Below, piece by piece: positions 24,483-32,277 of a stretch of DNA of 37,044 nucleotides. The notes beneath the pieces are model-generated. The model was not told the origin of the DNA. It made no database searches and saw only the letters and a program-made list of their open reading frames with translations. The translations under genes and the position numbers were made by a program. The stretch's first letter is position 1. The number at the start of each line of letters is the position of its first letter. Origin of the DNA: an uncultured Oscillospiraceae bacterium (GTDB lineage: Bacteria; Bacillota; Clostridia; Oscillospirales; Oscillospiraceae); NCBI GenBank assembly GCA_947626585.1, contig CANQSU010000005.1, forward strand, positions 1-37,044, in the 5' to 3' direction.

Positions 24483-25034
24483 ATGGCAACCACCAACACA
24501 AGAAAGAGAAGTACCGCTAAGAAGGCGGAGACCACCGCCCCGACCCCGGAGGAAGTGGTCCAGGAGCAGCCCGCGCAGCCCATCGTCCCCAAGGAGGTCG
24601 ACCCGAACCAATATGTGACCGTGCGGAACGGGTTCCGCGGGAAGCTGATCTACCGCAGCTCCCGCACCGGCGAGAAGTTCGTCTGGGGCGCCTTTGGAGA
24701 TGAGCAGGAGATGGAGCTCCGGGAACTGCGGAACGCCAAGAACACCAGCAAGAAGTTCTTCGAGAGCAACTGGTTCATGTTCGACGAGCCGTGGATCGTG
24801 GACTACCTGGGCGTTCGGCAATACTACCGGAACGCCGTGCCCATCGACCGGTTCGACGATCTATTCAAGATGAAGGCGGCGGACCTGAAGCGGGTGCTGA
24901 AGGAGATGTCCGACGGACAGAAGCGCTCCGTCGCCTACCGGGCCAAGGAGCTGATTCGGGACAACGAGATCGATTCCCTTTCGGTGATCCACGCCATCGA
25001 GGAGGCTTTGAACATCGAGCTGATCGAGCGGTAA
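24483..25034 (+). CDS. head-associated hypothetical protein
   Basis: 183 residues. The first ~35 are lysine/threonine/proline-rich and disordered; the rest is one globular domain with aromatic strands (KFVWGAFGDEQ, KKFFESNWFMFDE) and a helical C-terminal end. Common right after the capsid gene in Bacillota phages; a structural or assembly role is likely but not shown. Confidence 0.6.
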   Translation: MATTNTRKRSTAKKAETTAPTPEEVVQEQPAQPIVPKEVDPNQYVTVRNGFRGKLIYRSSRTGEKFVWGAFGDEQEMELRELRNAKNTSKKFFESNWFMFDEPWIVDYLGVRQYYRNAVPIDRFDDLFKMKAADLKRVLKEMSDGQKRSVAYRAKELIRDNEIDSLSVIHAIEEALNIELIER

Positions 25035-25043
25035 GGAGGGACT

Positions 25044-25490
25044 ATGACGATTTCCTATGACGTGATCGAAGACGCCTTCCTGTCCAAAATCACAGAGTTC
25101 GAGCTGCTGAAGATCCCGGAGGAGGGACGGACTACCCTCCTGGACGGGTATCTGAAACGGGCCGCCAGCGGTTTTAGGAAAAACTGCAAATACGACCTGA
25201 CGGCGGTGGACGACGTGACCCGGGAATTTACACCGGATTTCCTGGAGGAAGACGCCGACGAGCTGGTGGAGATCCTGTCCGAGGGGATGATCGTCCAATG
25301 GCTGAAACCCTACATCTACAAGCAGGAGCTGCTGGAAAACGCGCTGAACACCAGGGACTTTACCACCTACTCCCCGGCGGAACTCTCCAAACAGGTGCGG
25401 ACGACCTATGAAAAGGCCCAGAGGGATTACGTCCAGATGGTCAGAGAGTACAGCTACAACCACGGCGCTCTGACGGAGCTGCACCAATGA
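25044..25490 (+). CDS. head-tail connector-like protein
   Basis: 148 residues, almost entirely helical (several long amphipathic helices), GGAGG before ATG 25044. Position after the capsid genes and size fit the adaptor that binds the portal (gp6/gp15 type). No sequence-level proof. Confidence 0.55.
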   Translation: MTISYDVIEDAFLSKITEFELLKIPEEGRTTLLDGYLKRAASGFRKNCKYDLTAVDDVTREFTPDFLEEDADELVEILSEGMIVQWLKPYIYKQELLENALNTRDFTTYSPAELSKQVRTTYEKAQRDYVQMVREYSYNHGALTELHQ

Positions 25491-25819
25491 TCGAGACTGC
25501 GGCGGGTACGCCGGTTTCGGATGAGCTGGTTGGGCGGTTCTTTGATTCGCTGATCAACAGCTTCTTCAAGATCCTGCCCATTCGGGAGAGCAATGAGCCA
25601 AGCCTAACGGTTTACATGGAGAGCCTGCGAAACGAGCTGATGGGCTGCGGGAACCTGATCGACGGGCTGGCCCTGGACTCCCGCTTCCTTAAACTCCTGG
25701 CAATTTTGCAGTTCCTGATCGAGAGCCCCACCGCCACAGTGCCCACCGTGAAGCGGGAGGTGTTCAAGGCCATCCGGGTCTGCGAGCAGATGCGGGAGCA
25801 GTACAAAGGAGCTGGCTGA
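25487..25819 (+). CDS. small helical neck-region protein
   Basis: 110 residues; ATG overlaps the previous stop by 4 nt. Helical, no cysteine motif. Likely part of the connector or a chaperone of it. Unrecognised family. Confidence 0.5.
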   Translation: MIETAAGTPVSDELVGRFFDSLINSFFKILPIRESNEPSLTVYMESLRNELMGCGNLIDGLALDSRFLKLLAILQFLIESPTATVPTVKREVFKAIRVCEQMREQYKGAG

Positions 25820-25820
25820 G

Positions 25821-27672
25821 ATGGGAATGTGGGACCTTTACCAAAGCAGGGTGGACGCCCACGGCGGTACAAAGCGAGGGGCGACCCTGGAGCGGGAATA
25901 CCGCTTTCTGAACACGAAGCTGCCGGACAGCCTGTCCTACCACACGGCGGAGATCTACCCCAGCGCCTACGGGTACAACATCACCTCCCAGGAGGCGCAG
26001 GAACACAAGATCACCCAAAATGTGGCCATTATCAATTCGGACAACTTAAACGAGAAGTCGATCTTCTCCCTTCCACACGAGGATATCAAGCTGGGCTCCC
26101 TGGTCTACTGGATGGAGAACTACTGGCTAGTGAGCGAACGGGACGCCAACACCACGGTGTACACCCGGGCGAAGCTGATACAGTGCAACCACCTTCTGAA
26201 ATGGATCTCCAGAGACACCAGACAGATCATCGAGCAGTGGTGCGTCGTGGATGACGGGACGAAATTAACGTATGGCACGCCCCATACGGTAGTTTGGCAT
26301 ACGGGAAACGGTATGCAAAAAGAACCCCTTGAATTGCTGGAAACCCCTTAGAGCCAAGGCGGCCACAACGTAAGGATGAAAGAAGCCTAAGCGTGACGGC
26401 TTGAAAACGACTTGGATTGGGCAATCAGCAGCCAAGCCTCGAACAGAGGAAGGTTCAACGATCATCCCGGAAGCGGGAGTAGGGACAAGCGTCCCAAAGT
26501 GAGGGGCCCTAAACCGCGGAATATGCGGCATGGTGAAGATATGATCTGCGCTCCGGTGAAAGCCGGAGAGGCGCGTGAAGCGCCGGAGCGAGGGTAGCGC
26601 CTTAAAGCTGTGCAAGACTTTTTATCTAGCATGATGAGGAGATTTTAGTATCAATGGAAGGAATGGAAACAGCGGCGAACAAGAGTTGCTGGAAGGTGTA
26701 TGTTCATGTGAACAAAAATAACGGAAAGAGATATGTGGGTATCACGTCAAAAATGAAACCTGAACACAGGTGGAATCATGGGCGAGGATACGCCGAGAAT
26801 TCACACTTCTGTGCCGCCATTGAAAAGTACGGGTGGGATCATTTCTATCATTTGATACTCTTTGATGGACTGACCGAAAAAGAGGCAAAAGACGCGGAGC
26901 GATTCTTCATAACGGCCTGGCACACAAAAGATCCGTTATTTGGGTACAACATGACTGACGGTGGAGACGGAACACCGGGCTTTTCTCCGTCAGCGCTCAC
27001 TAGGCAGAAACTTTCCATAGCTAGACAAAAAGAAAATTTATCGCCGGAAACATTGCTTCGGAGGTCTGTTGGACTGAGAGGCAGGGTTTTCTCAGATGAT
27101 CATAAGCGCAAGATCGGAGATGGGAATAGTAAGAAGGTTCAAATGCTATCGGCAGACGGCACCATACTAAATGTATTTCCGTCAGCTAGAGTTGCGGAAG
27201 AAACTTTAGGTATCTCACATTCTCACATCTCGCAATGCTGCCATCATCAGAGAAATACAGCCGGTGGTTATATGTGGACATTTGCACAGTAGCTCTAAAC
27301 ATTTCGGATTTGACAGGCGAATATGAAGACCGAAACTTCTTTACGACCCGAGGGGATTCCAGAATCTCCGTGATGCTTGCGCGGAATCCATTCTCCCTGC
27401 GGCTGGACCGGGAACATCGGTTCCTGATCGACGACCCGGAGACACCCCACAAACTGGCCTATCAACTGACCAAGCCCTTAAAGCGGGGGCTGACCTACAG
27501 GAACGAAGGGCCGTTTAAGTTTGTACTCCAGGAAGTGACCGCGACGGACGACGACAACCAGGAACTGGGGATCGCGGACTACTACCGCTTCTTCCCACGG
27601 GAAAACCAAGAGGAGGAACTGCCGCCGCCGGATAGCGAGAAAAAGACGGATGAAAAGAAGGTGTGGATCTAA
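25821..27672 (+). CDS. neck/head-closure-like protein interrupted by a group I intron
   Basis: Exons 25821-26265 and 27308-27672 join in frame (phase 1: T + AT gives Tyr) to a 269-residue protein. The join reads DDGTKYLTGEYEDRNFF. Exon 1 has the aromatic, beta-strand-rich pattern of head-closure/stopper proteins; the C-terminal ~25 residues are an acidic/lysine-rich tail. Without splicing the first exon runs into the intron and stops at 26351. It starts one base after the previous gene's stop, and the next gene starts at its stop. Confidence 0.7.
26266..27307 (+). other. group I intron 5, with homing endonuclease
   Basis: 1042 nt, beginning TAACGTATGG and ending in G. Core: TTGAATTGCTGGAAACCC, CAATCAGCAGCCAAGC, TTCAACGATCATCCC (26455-26469) and GAAGATATGATCTG. 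P7 is GATCAT/ATGATC, a compensated variant of the terL introns' GACTAT/ATAGTC. Only this intron carries an ORF. Confidence 0.9.
26654..27292 (+). CDS. GIY-YIG homing endonuclease in intron 5
   Basis: 212 residues. N-terminal GIY-YIG nuclease: VYVHV strand at residues 15-19 and RYVGIT at 26-31, then conserved Arg39 (EHRW) and catalytic Glu (DAERFF, ~78). C-terminal modular DNA-binding part: a helical linker with RQKLS and HKRKIG repeats as in NUMOD-type segments, then a V-x-A-x-LG-x-S-x2-H-I-S helix-turn-helix-like NUMOD1 near 180-205. It would cut intronless alleles to spread the intron. AT-rich compared with neighbours, consistent with separate ancestry. Ribosome binding site GAGGAG at about 26637. 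Confidence 0.88.
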   Translation: MEGMETAANKSCWKVYVHVNKNNGKRYVGITSKMKPEHRWNHGRGYAENSHFCAAIEKYGWDHFYHLILFDGLTEKEAKDAERFFITAWHTKDPLFGYNMTDGGDGTPGFSPSALTRQKLSIARQKENLSPETLLRRSVGLRGRVFSDDHKRKIGDGNSKKVQMLSADGTILNVFPSARVAEETLGISHSHISQCCHHQRNTAGGYMWTFAQ

Positions 27673-28169
27673 TGCAGCTACAGGACTTCTTCGACTATAA
27701 GAACAAGCTGGTGGAGGACCTGCTGACCACGCCGGAAATCGTCCGGCTGATCAGCGACGACACACCGATGGAGGAGGCGCCAAGCCTGGCCTACACCCAG
27801 GTGTTCCCATATGAATATGTCCCGGAGACGATCCAGGACGGACATACCTTCGTCTGCTGCGAGGTGGATGTGCAAAGCGTAGAGAACAAGACCTTCCTGT
27901 TCCCGGTGCTGTACCTGTGGGTGTTCGCCCACAAGAGCAGGCTCCGGCTGCCGGAGGGCGGCGTTCGGACGGACAAGCTCTGCTGCGAGATTGCCAAGAA
28001 AATCAACGGCAGCCGATTTTACGGGTTGGGGCAGCTCAACCTGAGATCTGTCCGGCGGTTCGCGCCAATGACCGACTTCAGCGGGAAGCTGATGACCTTC
28101 TACGCCAAGGAATTCAACCGTCAGTACGACGGCACAGCGCCCATTCCCAGCAACCGAAAGCGTGGATAA
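27672..28169 (+). CDS. neck/tail-completion-like protein
   Basis: 165 residues from ATG 27672, which overlaps the last base of the previous stop; a GTG 9 nt upstream is also possible. Beta-rich, with two Cys pairs (CC at ~58, CCE at ~95). Position between neck and tail tube fits a tail-completion or neck protein. Confidence 0.55.
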   Translation: MQLQDFFDYKNKLVEDLLTTPEIVRLISDDTPMEEAPSLAYTQVFPYEYVPETIQDGHTFVCCEVDVQSVENKTFLFPVLYLWVFAHKSRLRLPEGGVRTDKLCCEIAKKINGSRFYGLGQLNLRSVRRFAPMTDFSGKLMTFYAKEFNRQYDGTAPIPSNRKRG

Positions 28170-28886
28170 ATGGGGACGCTGAATCTGCTGTATCAAAGGC
28201 AGTACGCCATCAACGACGCGATCAAGATCCAGATCCCGACAGTGGGACAGGTCGTAGACCAGGAGGACGAATACTACAGTGTCGTTGGAGCGCTGACCGC
28301 CATGCCCATTGACATGATGGTGCAGCTGGACGACGCGGGCATCGACTTCACCACTATCAACGACTACGACCTCTTTTTAATGATGTTCGCGGGACTCAAG
28401 GAACAGGATACCAAATTGGTCTTTGGAGAACTGGACCTGACCCGGTTCCAGATGATGGTGAACCAAAAGAACGGGATGGTCGTGCTGCGGGACGAGGAGA
28501 AGGACATCACCATCGACCGGGCCATTCACGGGCAGATCGCCGCGACGCTGCGGAAGATCCACCACATCGAAAAGAACCGGCGGAAGCCCGCCAATAAAGA
28601 GGCCAAGGACTACATGATGGAGCGGGCCCGGATCAAGATGAAGCGGAACAAGAACCGCAAGCGGGACTCCCAACTAGAATCGATGATCGTGGCGCTGGTG
28701 AATACCGAGCAGTTCAAATACAACTTTGAGACTGTTAGGAACATGACCATCTACCAGTTCAACGAAAGCGTCCGCCAGGTGATCAAGAAGATCGACTACG
28801 ACAACCGGATGCGCGGAGTGTACGCCGGGACGATCAGCGCGAAGGATCTGAGCCAGGACGACCTTAATTGGATGGTCCACAAGTAG
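28170..28886 (+). CDS. tail-region hypothetical protein
   Basis: 238 residues, ATG immediately after the previous stop. First half mixed, second half a long basic helical region (RIKMKRNKNRKRD). Ends LNWMVHK TAG. Resembles an uncharacterised protein found before tail tube genes of many Bacillota phages. The frame stays open for 31 more codons after TAG. Confidence 0.6.
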   Translation: MGTLNLLYQRQYAINDAIKIQIPTVGQVVDQEDEYYSVVGALTAMPIDMMVQLDDAGIDFTTINDYDLFLMMFAGLKEQDTKLVFGELDLTRFQMMVNQKNGMVVLRDEEKDITIDRAIHGQIAATLRKIHHIEKNRRKPANKEAKDYMMERARIKMKRNKNRKRDSQLESMIVALVNTEQFKYNFETVRNMTIYQFNESVRQVIKKIDYDNRMRGVYAGTISAKDLSQDDLNWMVHK

Positions 28887-28928
28887 GCGGCAGAGGCCCG
28901 GCGGCAGGGCTTGATCAATTACGATGAC

Positions 28929-28946
28929 CCGGGCTGGAGAGCCCGG
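28929..28946 (+). terminator. hairpin upstream of the major tail gene
   Basis: CCGGGCT / AGCCCGG with GGAG loop. AT-rich sequence follows, but no clean T-run. Confidence 0.45.
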
Positions 28947-28981
28947 TTAAATTCTACTAAATCTATATGGAGGAAAAGTCT

Positions 28982-30163
28982 ATGAATGTAATGGACCTTA
29001 CGATGACCAGTATCGAAACGATCACTGCGTTTGACGTTGTTACGAAGAGCTATAAGTTCACCCTGGACGAGCTTCAGAACGTCACCATTGCCAACACCCA
29101 GGAGGTCTCCGAGATCACCGGTAGGCAGGGGCGGAAGCTGGCGAACCTGAAGCGGAACAAGGCCGTGACCATCTCCGGCTCCAACGGCATGATCTCCGGC
29201 GGCCTGATGGAGGTTCAGACCGGCAGCGACTTCGAGCACAAGGCGACCGAGGTCATGTGGCCCGACTACATGATCGTGGTGAACCACAGAGTTACCACTG
29301 AATTTAAGGCGGTGGGCACCCCCGGCGCGGAGATCAACGAGATCTACCTGCGGGAGGCCAGCGGCATGGCCGGCAAGCGCCTGGTTCAGAGCGACGAGGC
29401 CAAGGACGGCACCTTTACCTACGATCCCAAGACCAAGGAGATCGTACTGGATGATACCATCGCCGACGGCACCGAGATCGTGGCTTACTACAAGCGCATG
29501 ATCATTGGCGACGTGCTGAGCAACGAGAGCGACACTTACTCTGGCAAGTGCACGCTGTACATCGACGCCCTGGCCGAGGACAAGTGCGCCAACGTCTACC
29601 GCGTCCAGTTCTACGTCCCCAAGGCGGACTTCAGCGGTGAGTTCTCCTTCGAGATGGGCGACAACCAGAGCGTCCACGAATTCAGCGCCGAGTCCCTTGC
29701 CGGCGCTTGCGGCGGCATCGGCGGGATGCTGTGGACCTACACCGTGTTCGGCGCAGACTCCGAGGACTACAAGACCGGCGAAGAGAACATGACCCTGCCC
29801 AAGGGTGAGGAGGACGCCGGCTACTCCAAGAAGGCTTCTGACCTGATGGAGGACGACGTGCAGATCGCCTGGAACGGTCTGGACGGCTTCGTGACCGGCA
29901 CCTTCAAGAACATTGAGAAAGCCTGGACGCAGCTCCCCGGCACCCCCAACACCGGCCACTTCTTCACCCTGAAGCTGGACGAGAAGTACAAGGGCAAGCC
30001 CTTTGAGTTCCTGAAGAACGGCGAGGTTGCCGGTTCCACCCCCAACGCCGGCGACGACGAGATGTTCTGGGTACTCCGCCTGGATCAGAACAAGAAGTTC
30101 GCCTTCAAGAGCGACGGCGAGCTCATCCTGAGCCTTGACTTCACCAACGCCACCCTGGCCTAA
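28982..30163 (+). CDS. major tail (tube) protein
   Basis: 393 residues from ATG 28982 behind TGGAGGAAA. Very biased codon use, as in the capsid gene, indicating high expression. Beta-rich N-terminal tube-like part to about residue 245, then an extra C-terminal domain (~250-393) of Ig-like or lectin-like beta character, often displayed on the tail surface. It lies between neck genes and tape measure, as the tube gene does. Confidence 0.8.
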   Translation: MNVMDLTMTSIETITAFDVVTKSYKFTLDELQNVTIANTQEVSEITGRQGRKLANLKRNKAVTISGSNGMISGGLMEVQTGSDFEHKATEVMWPDYMIVVNHRVTTEFKAVGTPGAEINEIYLREASGMAGKRLVQSDEAKDGTFTYDPKTKEIVLDDTIADGTEIVAYYKRMIIGDVLSNESDTYSGKCTLYIDALAEDKCANVYRVQFYVPKADFSGEFSFEMGDNQSVHEFSAESLAGACGGIGGMLWTYTVFGADSEDYKTGEENMTLPKGEEDAGYSKKASDLMEDDVQIAWNGLDGFVTGTFKNIEKAWTQLPGTPNTGHFFTLKLDEKYKGKPFEFLKNGEVAGSTPNAGDDEMFWVLRLDQNKKFAFKSDGELILSLDFTNATLA

Positions 30164-30177
30164 GCTGGTGAGGAAAG

Positions 30178-30501
30178 ATGGCAAAAGCAATTCGGGTCTG
30201 CAAGGTATGCGGAAAGCGGTATGAATACTGCCAAACTGCCCTGAAGGGCCCCGGCATGTTCCGGTGGCAGGATGTCGCCTGCTGCCCGGAGCACGCAAGC
30301 ACCTACTTTGCCCGGATCGCCGCGTCGCGGTCCGGGCTGCCCAAGGCCGACAAGCCCGCCCCGGCGCCCGTGAAGGAACCGGAGCCGGAGCAGGTCTGGA
30401 CCGAGGAATACGACGAAGATGAGGATGAGAACGACTGGTTCGAGGACGACCCGGACGATACTGAGGACGAAGACGATCCAGACTTCCAAGACAACGAATA
30501 A
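30178..30501 (+). CDS. zinc-binding protein with acidic tail
   Basis: 107 residues. N-terminal ~45 residues have a CKVCGKRY...C...CCPEH cluster (zinc), and the last ~45 are nearly all D/E. Sits between tube and tape measure regions; may be a tail-assembly or regulatory factor. Known in other phages without assigned function. Confidence 0.65.
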   Translation: MAKAIRVCKVCGKRYEYCQTALKGPGMFRWQDVACCPEHASTYFARIAASRSGLPKADKPAPAPVKEPEPEQVWTEEYDEDEDENDWFEDDPDDTEDEDDPDFQDNE

Positions 30502-30511
30502 GCAGAACCTA

Positions 30512-30535
30512 GAGGCCGCCATTCCTGGCGGCCTC
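30512..30535 (+). terminator. hairpin after the zinc-binding gene
   Basis: GAGGCCGCC / GGCGGCCTC with a 6-nt loop, 9 bp. Followed by ATTCCC, not a T-run; partial terminator likely. Confidence 0.55.
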
Positions 30536-30554
30536 ATTCCCAACGGAATACAAG

Positions 30555-31034
30555 ATGATGAAGAATGAACCGATTACTATTACCATCGACGAGAAAACTT
30601 TAAGAGCTTACGAAGAACACTACTTTTCCATCCACAAGCGGGCGCGGAAAAAGCCCATTCGGCAGCCATACCACGAGTCCATTAACACTTGGATGATCAT
30701 GCGGCGGCCGGAGATGAACGCCCTGAAGCAGCGGTGGAAAGACTTTATAATTTGGCTTACAGAAAAGCTTGGCTATTCCGGCCTGAATATAGATCGATGC
30801 GTGATCTGCCACACTGTCTACTATCCCACAAACCGCCGCCACGACACAGACAACAGCACCCCAAAGTTTATTCTGGACGGGCTGGTGGCCAGCGGGATGA
30901 TCACAGACGACGACTGCCGGCATATTACGCAGCTTGTTTTGAAGTGCGGCGTGGACCAGGGCCACCCGCGCACGGAAATACAAATTATTCCCGAAGACGG
31001 GAACGAAGAAAAGGAGGAGCAAGCACATGGATAA
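30555..31034 (+). CDS. rusA: RusA-type Holliday junction resolvase
   Basis: 159 residues. The RusA signature is present: RRHDTDNSTPKFILDGL (H96, D97, D99, N100, D108) followed by SGMITDDD (D118-D120), the acidic residues that bind metal and cut branched DNA. Resolves junctions from recombination or replication before packaging. Unusual in position: between tail tube and tape measure, amid structural genes. N-terminus weakly defined; ATG 30555 or 30558. Confidence 0.85.
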   Translation: MMKNEPITITIDEKTLRAYEEHYFSIHKRARKKPIRQPYHESINTWMIMRRPEMNALKQRWKDFIIWLTEKLGYSGLNIDRCVICHTVYYPTNRRHDTDNSTPKFILDGLVASGMITDDDCRHITQLVLKCGVDQGHPRTEIQIIPEDGNEEKEEQAHG

Positions 31035-31671
31035 ATCGACGGAGACTGGCCGCGTGCCCCAGGAAACCTTGAAGCGGATCGCGGAGTCCAACTATATTCC
31101 CACCGAGAAGGTGCGGTGGTACGACATTGATATTACAGTGCGAAAGAGCCTGACCATCAGTCAGATGCTGGAATTTGTGAAAAGCGTGGCAGAAGTGTGC
31201 TTTAACGCCGACACCGGCGCCTACCGGCCGGAGGTCAAGGCGTTTGCCATCCGGTGCGCTATTTTGGAATACTACGCCGGATTCGAGCTGCCGGTGAACG
31301 TCGTGGAGCGGTACGACCTGGTGTATCACCTGGGCTACGAGGTGCTGAAAAAGGTGACGGACTGTGTGGACCAGATGCAGCTCCGGGCCATGCTGGAGGC
31401 TATCGACGAGAAGATCGAGCATCAGGCGATGAGCAATATCGAAGCGGTGACGGTGCAGATGAACACCCTGATTGCCGGGCTGTCCAACCTGGAGGGCCGG
31501 GTGGCCGGACTGTTCCGCGGCGTAGACCGGGACACGGTCGCCCAGATCGCCAAGGCGCTGGCAGGCGGTAGCTTTGACGAGGACAAACTGGTGAAGGCTG
31601 TGATGGCCGCCGGAAATCAGGAACTGGCGGCGCGGGAGCTGACCCAGGCTGAGACGGAGAAGCAGGCATGA
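31027..31671 (+). CDS. putative tail assembly protein
   Basis: 214 residues, overlapping the resolvase by 8 nt. First ~110 residues have the pattern seen upstream of tape measures (ML-x-FV..V...CFN...Y.PEVKAFAIRCAILEYYA), the rest a long coiled-coil-like helix with hydrophobic heptads. Likely tail assembly chaperone, by position. Confidence 0.6.
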   Translation: MDKSTETGRVPQETLKRIAESNYIPTEKVRWYDIDITVRKSLTISQMLEFVKSVAEVCFNADTGAYRPEVKAFAIRCAILEYYAGFELPVNVVERYDLVYHLGYEVLKKVTDCVDQMQLRAMLEAIDEKIEHQAMSNIEAVTVQMNTLIAGLSNLEGRVAGLFRGVDRDTVAQIAKALAGGSFDEDKLVKAVMAAGNQELAARELTQAETEKQA

Positions 31672-32216
31672 AGCAGGGCGTGACCATTGACGCCGCCGCG
31701 ATTGCCGCCAAGGTCAACGCCCACCTGGCGACCAGCGCCGGGCAGAAGAAGGTAGAGGACGCTGTAAGCAGGACAATGCAGACCGGCGGCGTCGGGGTCC
31801 ACACCCCGGAAGAGGCGGCTGAGAAGTTTATCGGCGTTCTGCAAGCTGCTATTCAGGACTCCGGCCTGAGCGCAAACGCGGCGGGCGCTATCTCTGATCT
31901 GGACCATACCAGCGCGGCCGGATATAAGGACATCAACGGGACGTTTAAGTATACGGTGAGGGTATATTTTACCGGCGACCTCAGCCGCCCGTCCCTGGAC
32001 GAGGCGCGGTACGGCGGGATCGACGATCTGGCGGAGCTGTTCGACACCGGCGTGGATCACCAGATGCGGGCCGTCCACGGCGTGTGGCATGGGCATGAGA
32101 CTTGGAGCCGGACTGTGATCCCCGGCGCGCATTTTATCGACGCGGCCATTTCGGATTTCATGGGAAATTATTCCACGGACTACAATGTGATCAACATTAC
32201 GGTTGATCGGGGTTAA
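31668..32216 (+). CDS. tail-completion-like structural protein
   Basis: 182 residues, overlapping the previous stop by 4 nt. N-terminal helix pair with an Ala/Gly/Lys-rich segment, then an alpha/beta part with GVWHGHETWSRTVIPGAHF. Position and size fit HK97 gp10-like or other tail completion protein, but I cannot confirm the family. Confidence 0.5.
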   Translation: MKQGVTIDAAAIAAKVNAHLATSAGQKKVEDAVSRTMQTGGVGVHTPEEAAEKFIGVLQAAIQDSGLSANAAGAISDLDHTSAAGYKDINGTFKYTVRVYFTGDLSRPSLDEARYGGIDDLAELFDTGVDHQMRAVHGVWHGHETWSRTVIPGAHFIDAAISDFMGNYSTDYNVINITVDRG

Positions 32217-32227
32217 AGGATCGCAAC

Positions 32228-32255
32228 AGGATTGGCGCTTGCCAATCCTTTTTTT
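32228..32255 (+). terminator. intrinsic terminator before the tape measure gene
   Basis: AGGATTGGC / GCCAATCCT, 9-bp stem, GCTT loop, followed by seven T (ending at 32255). The only textbook Rho-independent terminator in the window. Confidence 0.88.
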
Positions 32256-32277
32256 ATAAGGATGGTGAGAAAGTTTT

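Noticed and set aside
23441..24592. 383-codon open frame on the minus strand over the major capsid gene
   Set aside because: Mirror frame of a GC-rich, codon-biased gene; Val/Gly/His-rich low-quality composition and no ribosome binding site.
28919..30298. 459-codon minus-strand open frame over the major tail gene
   Set aside because: Same shadow effect; product has repetitive L/V/G content and no recognisable motif.
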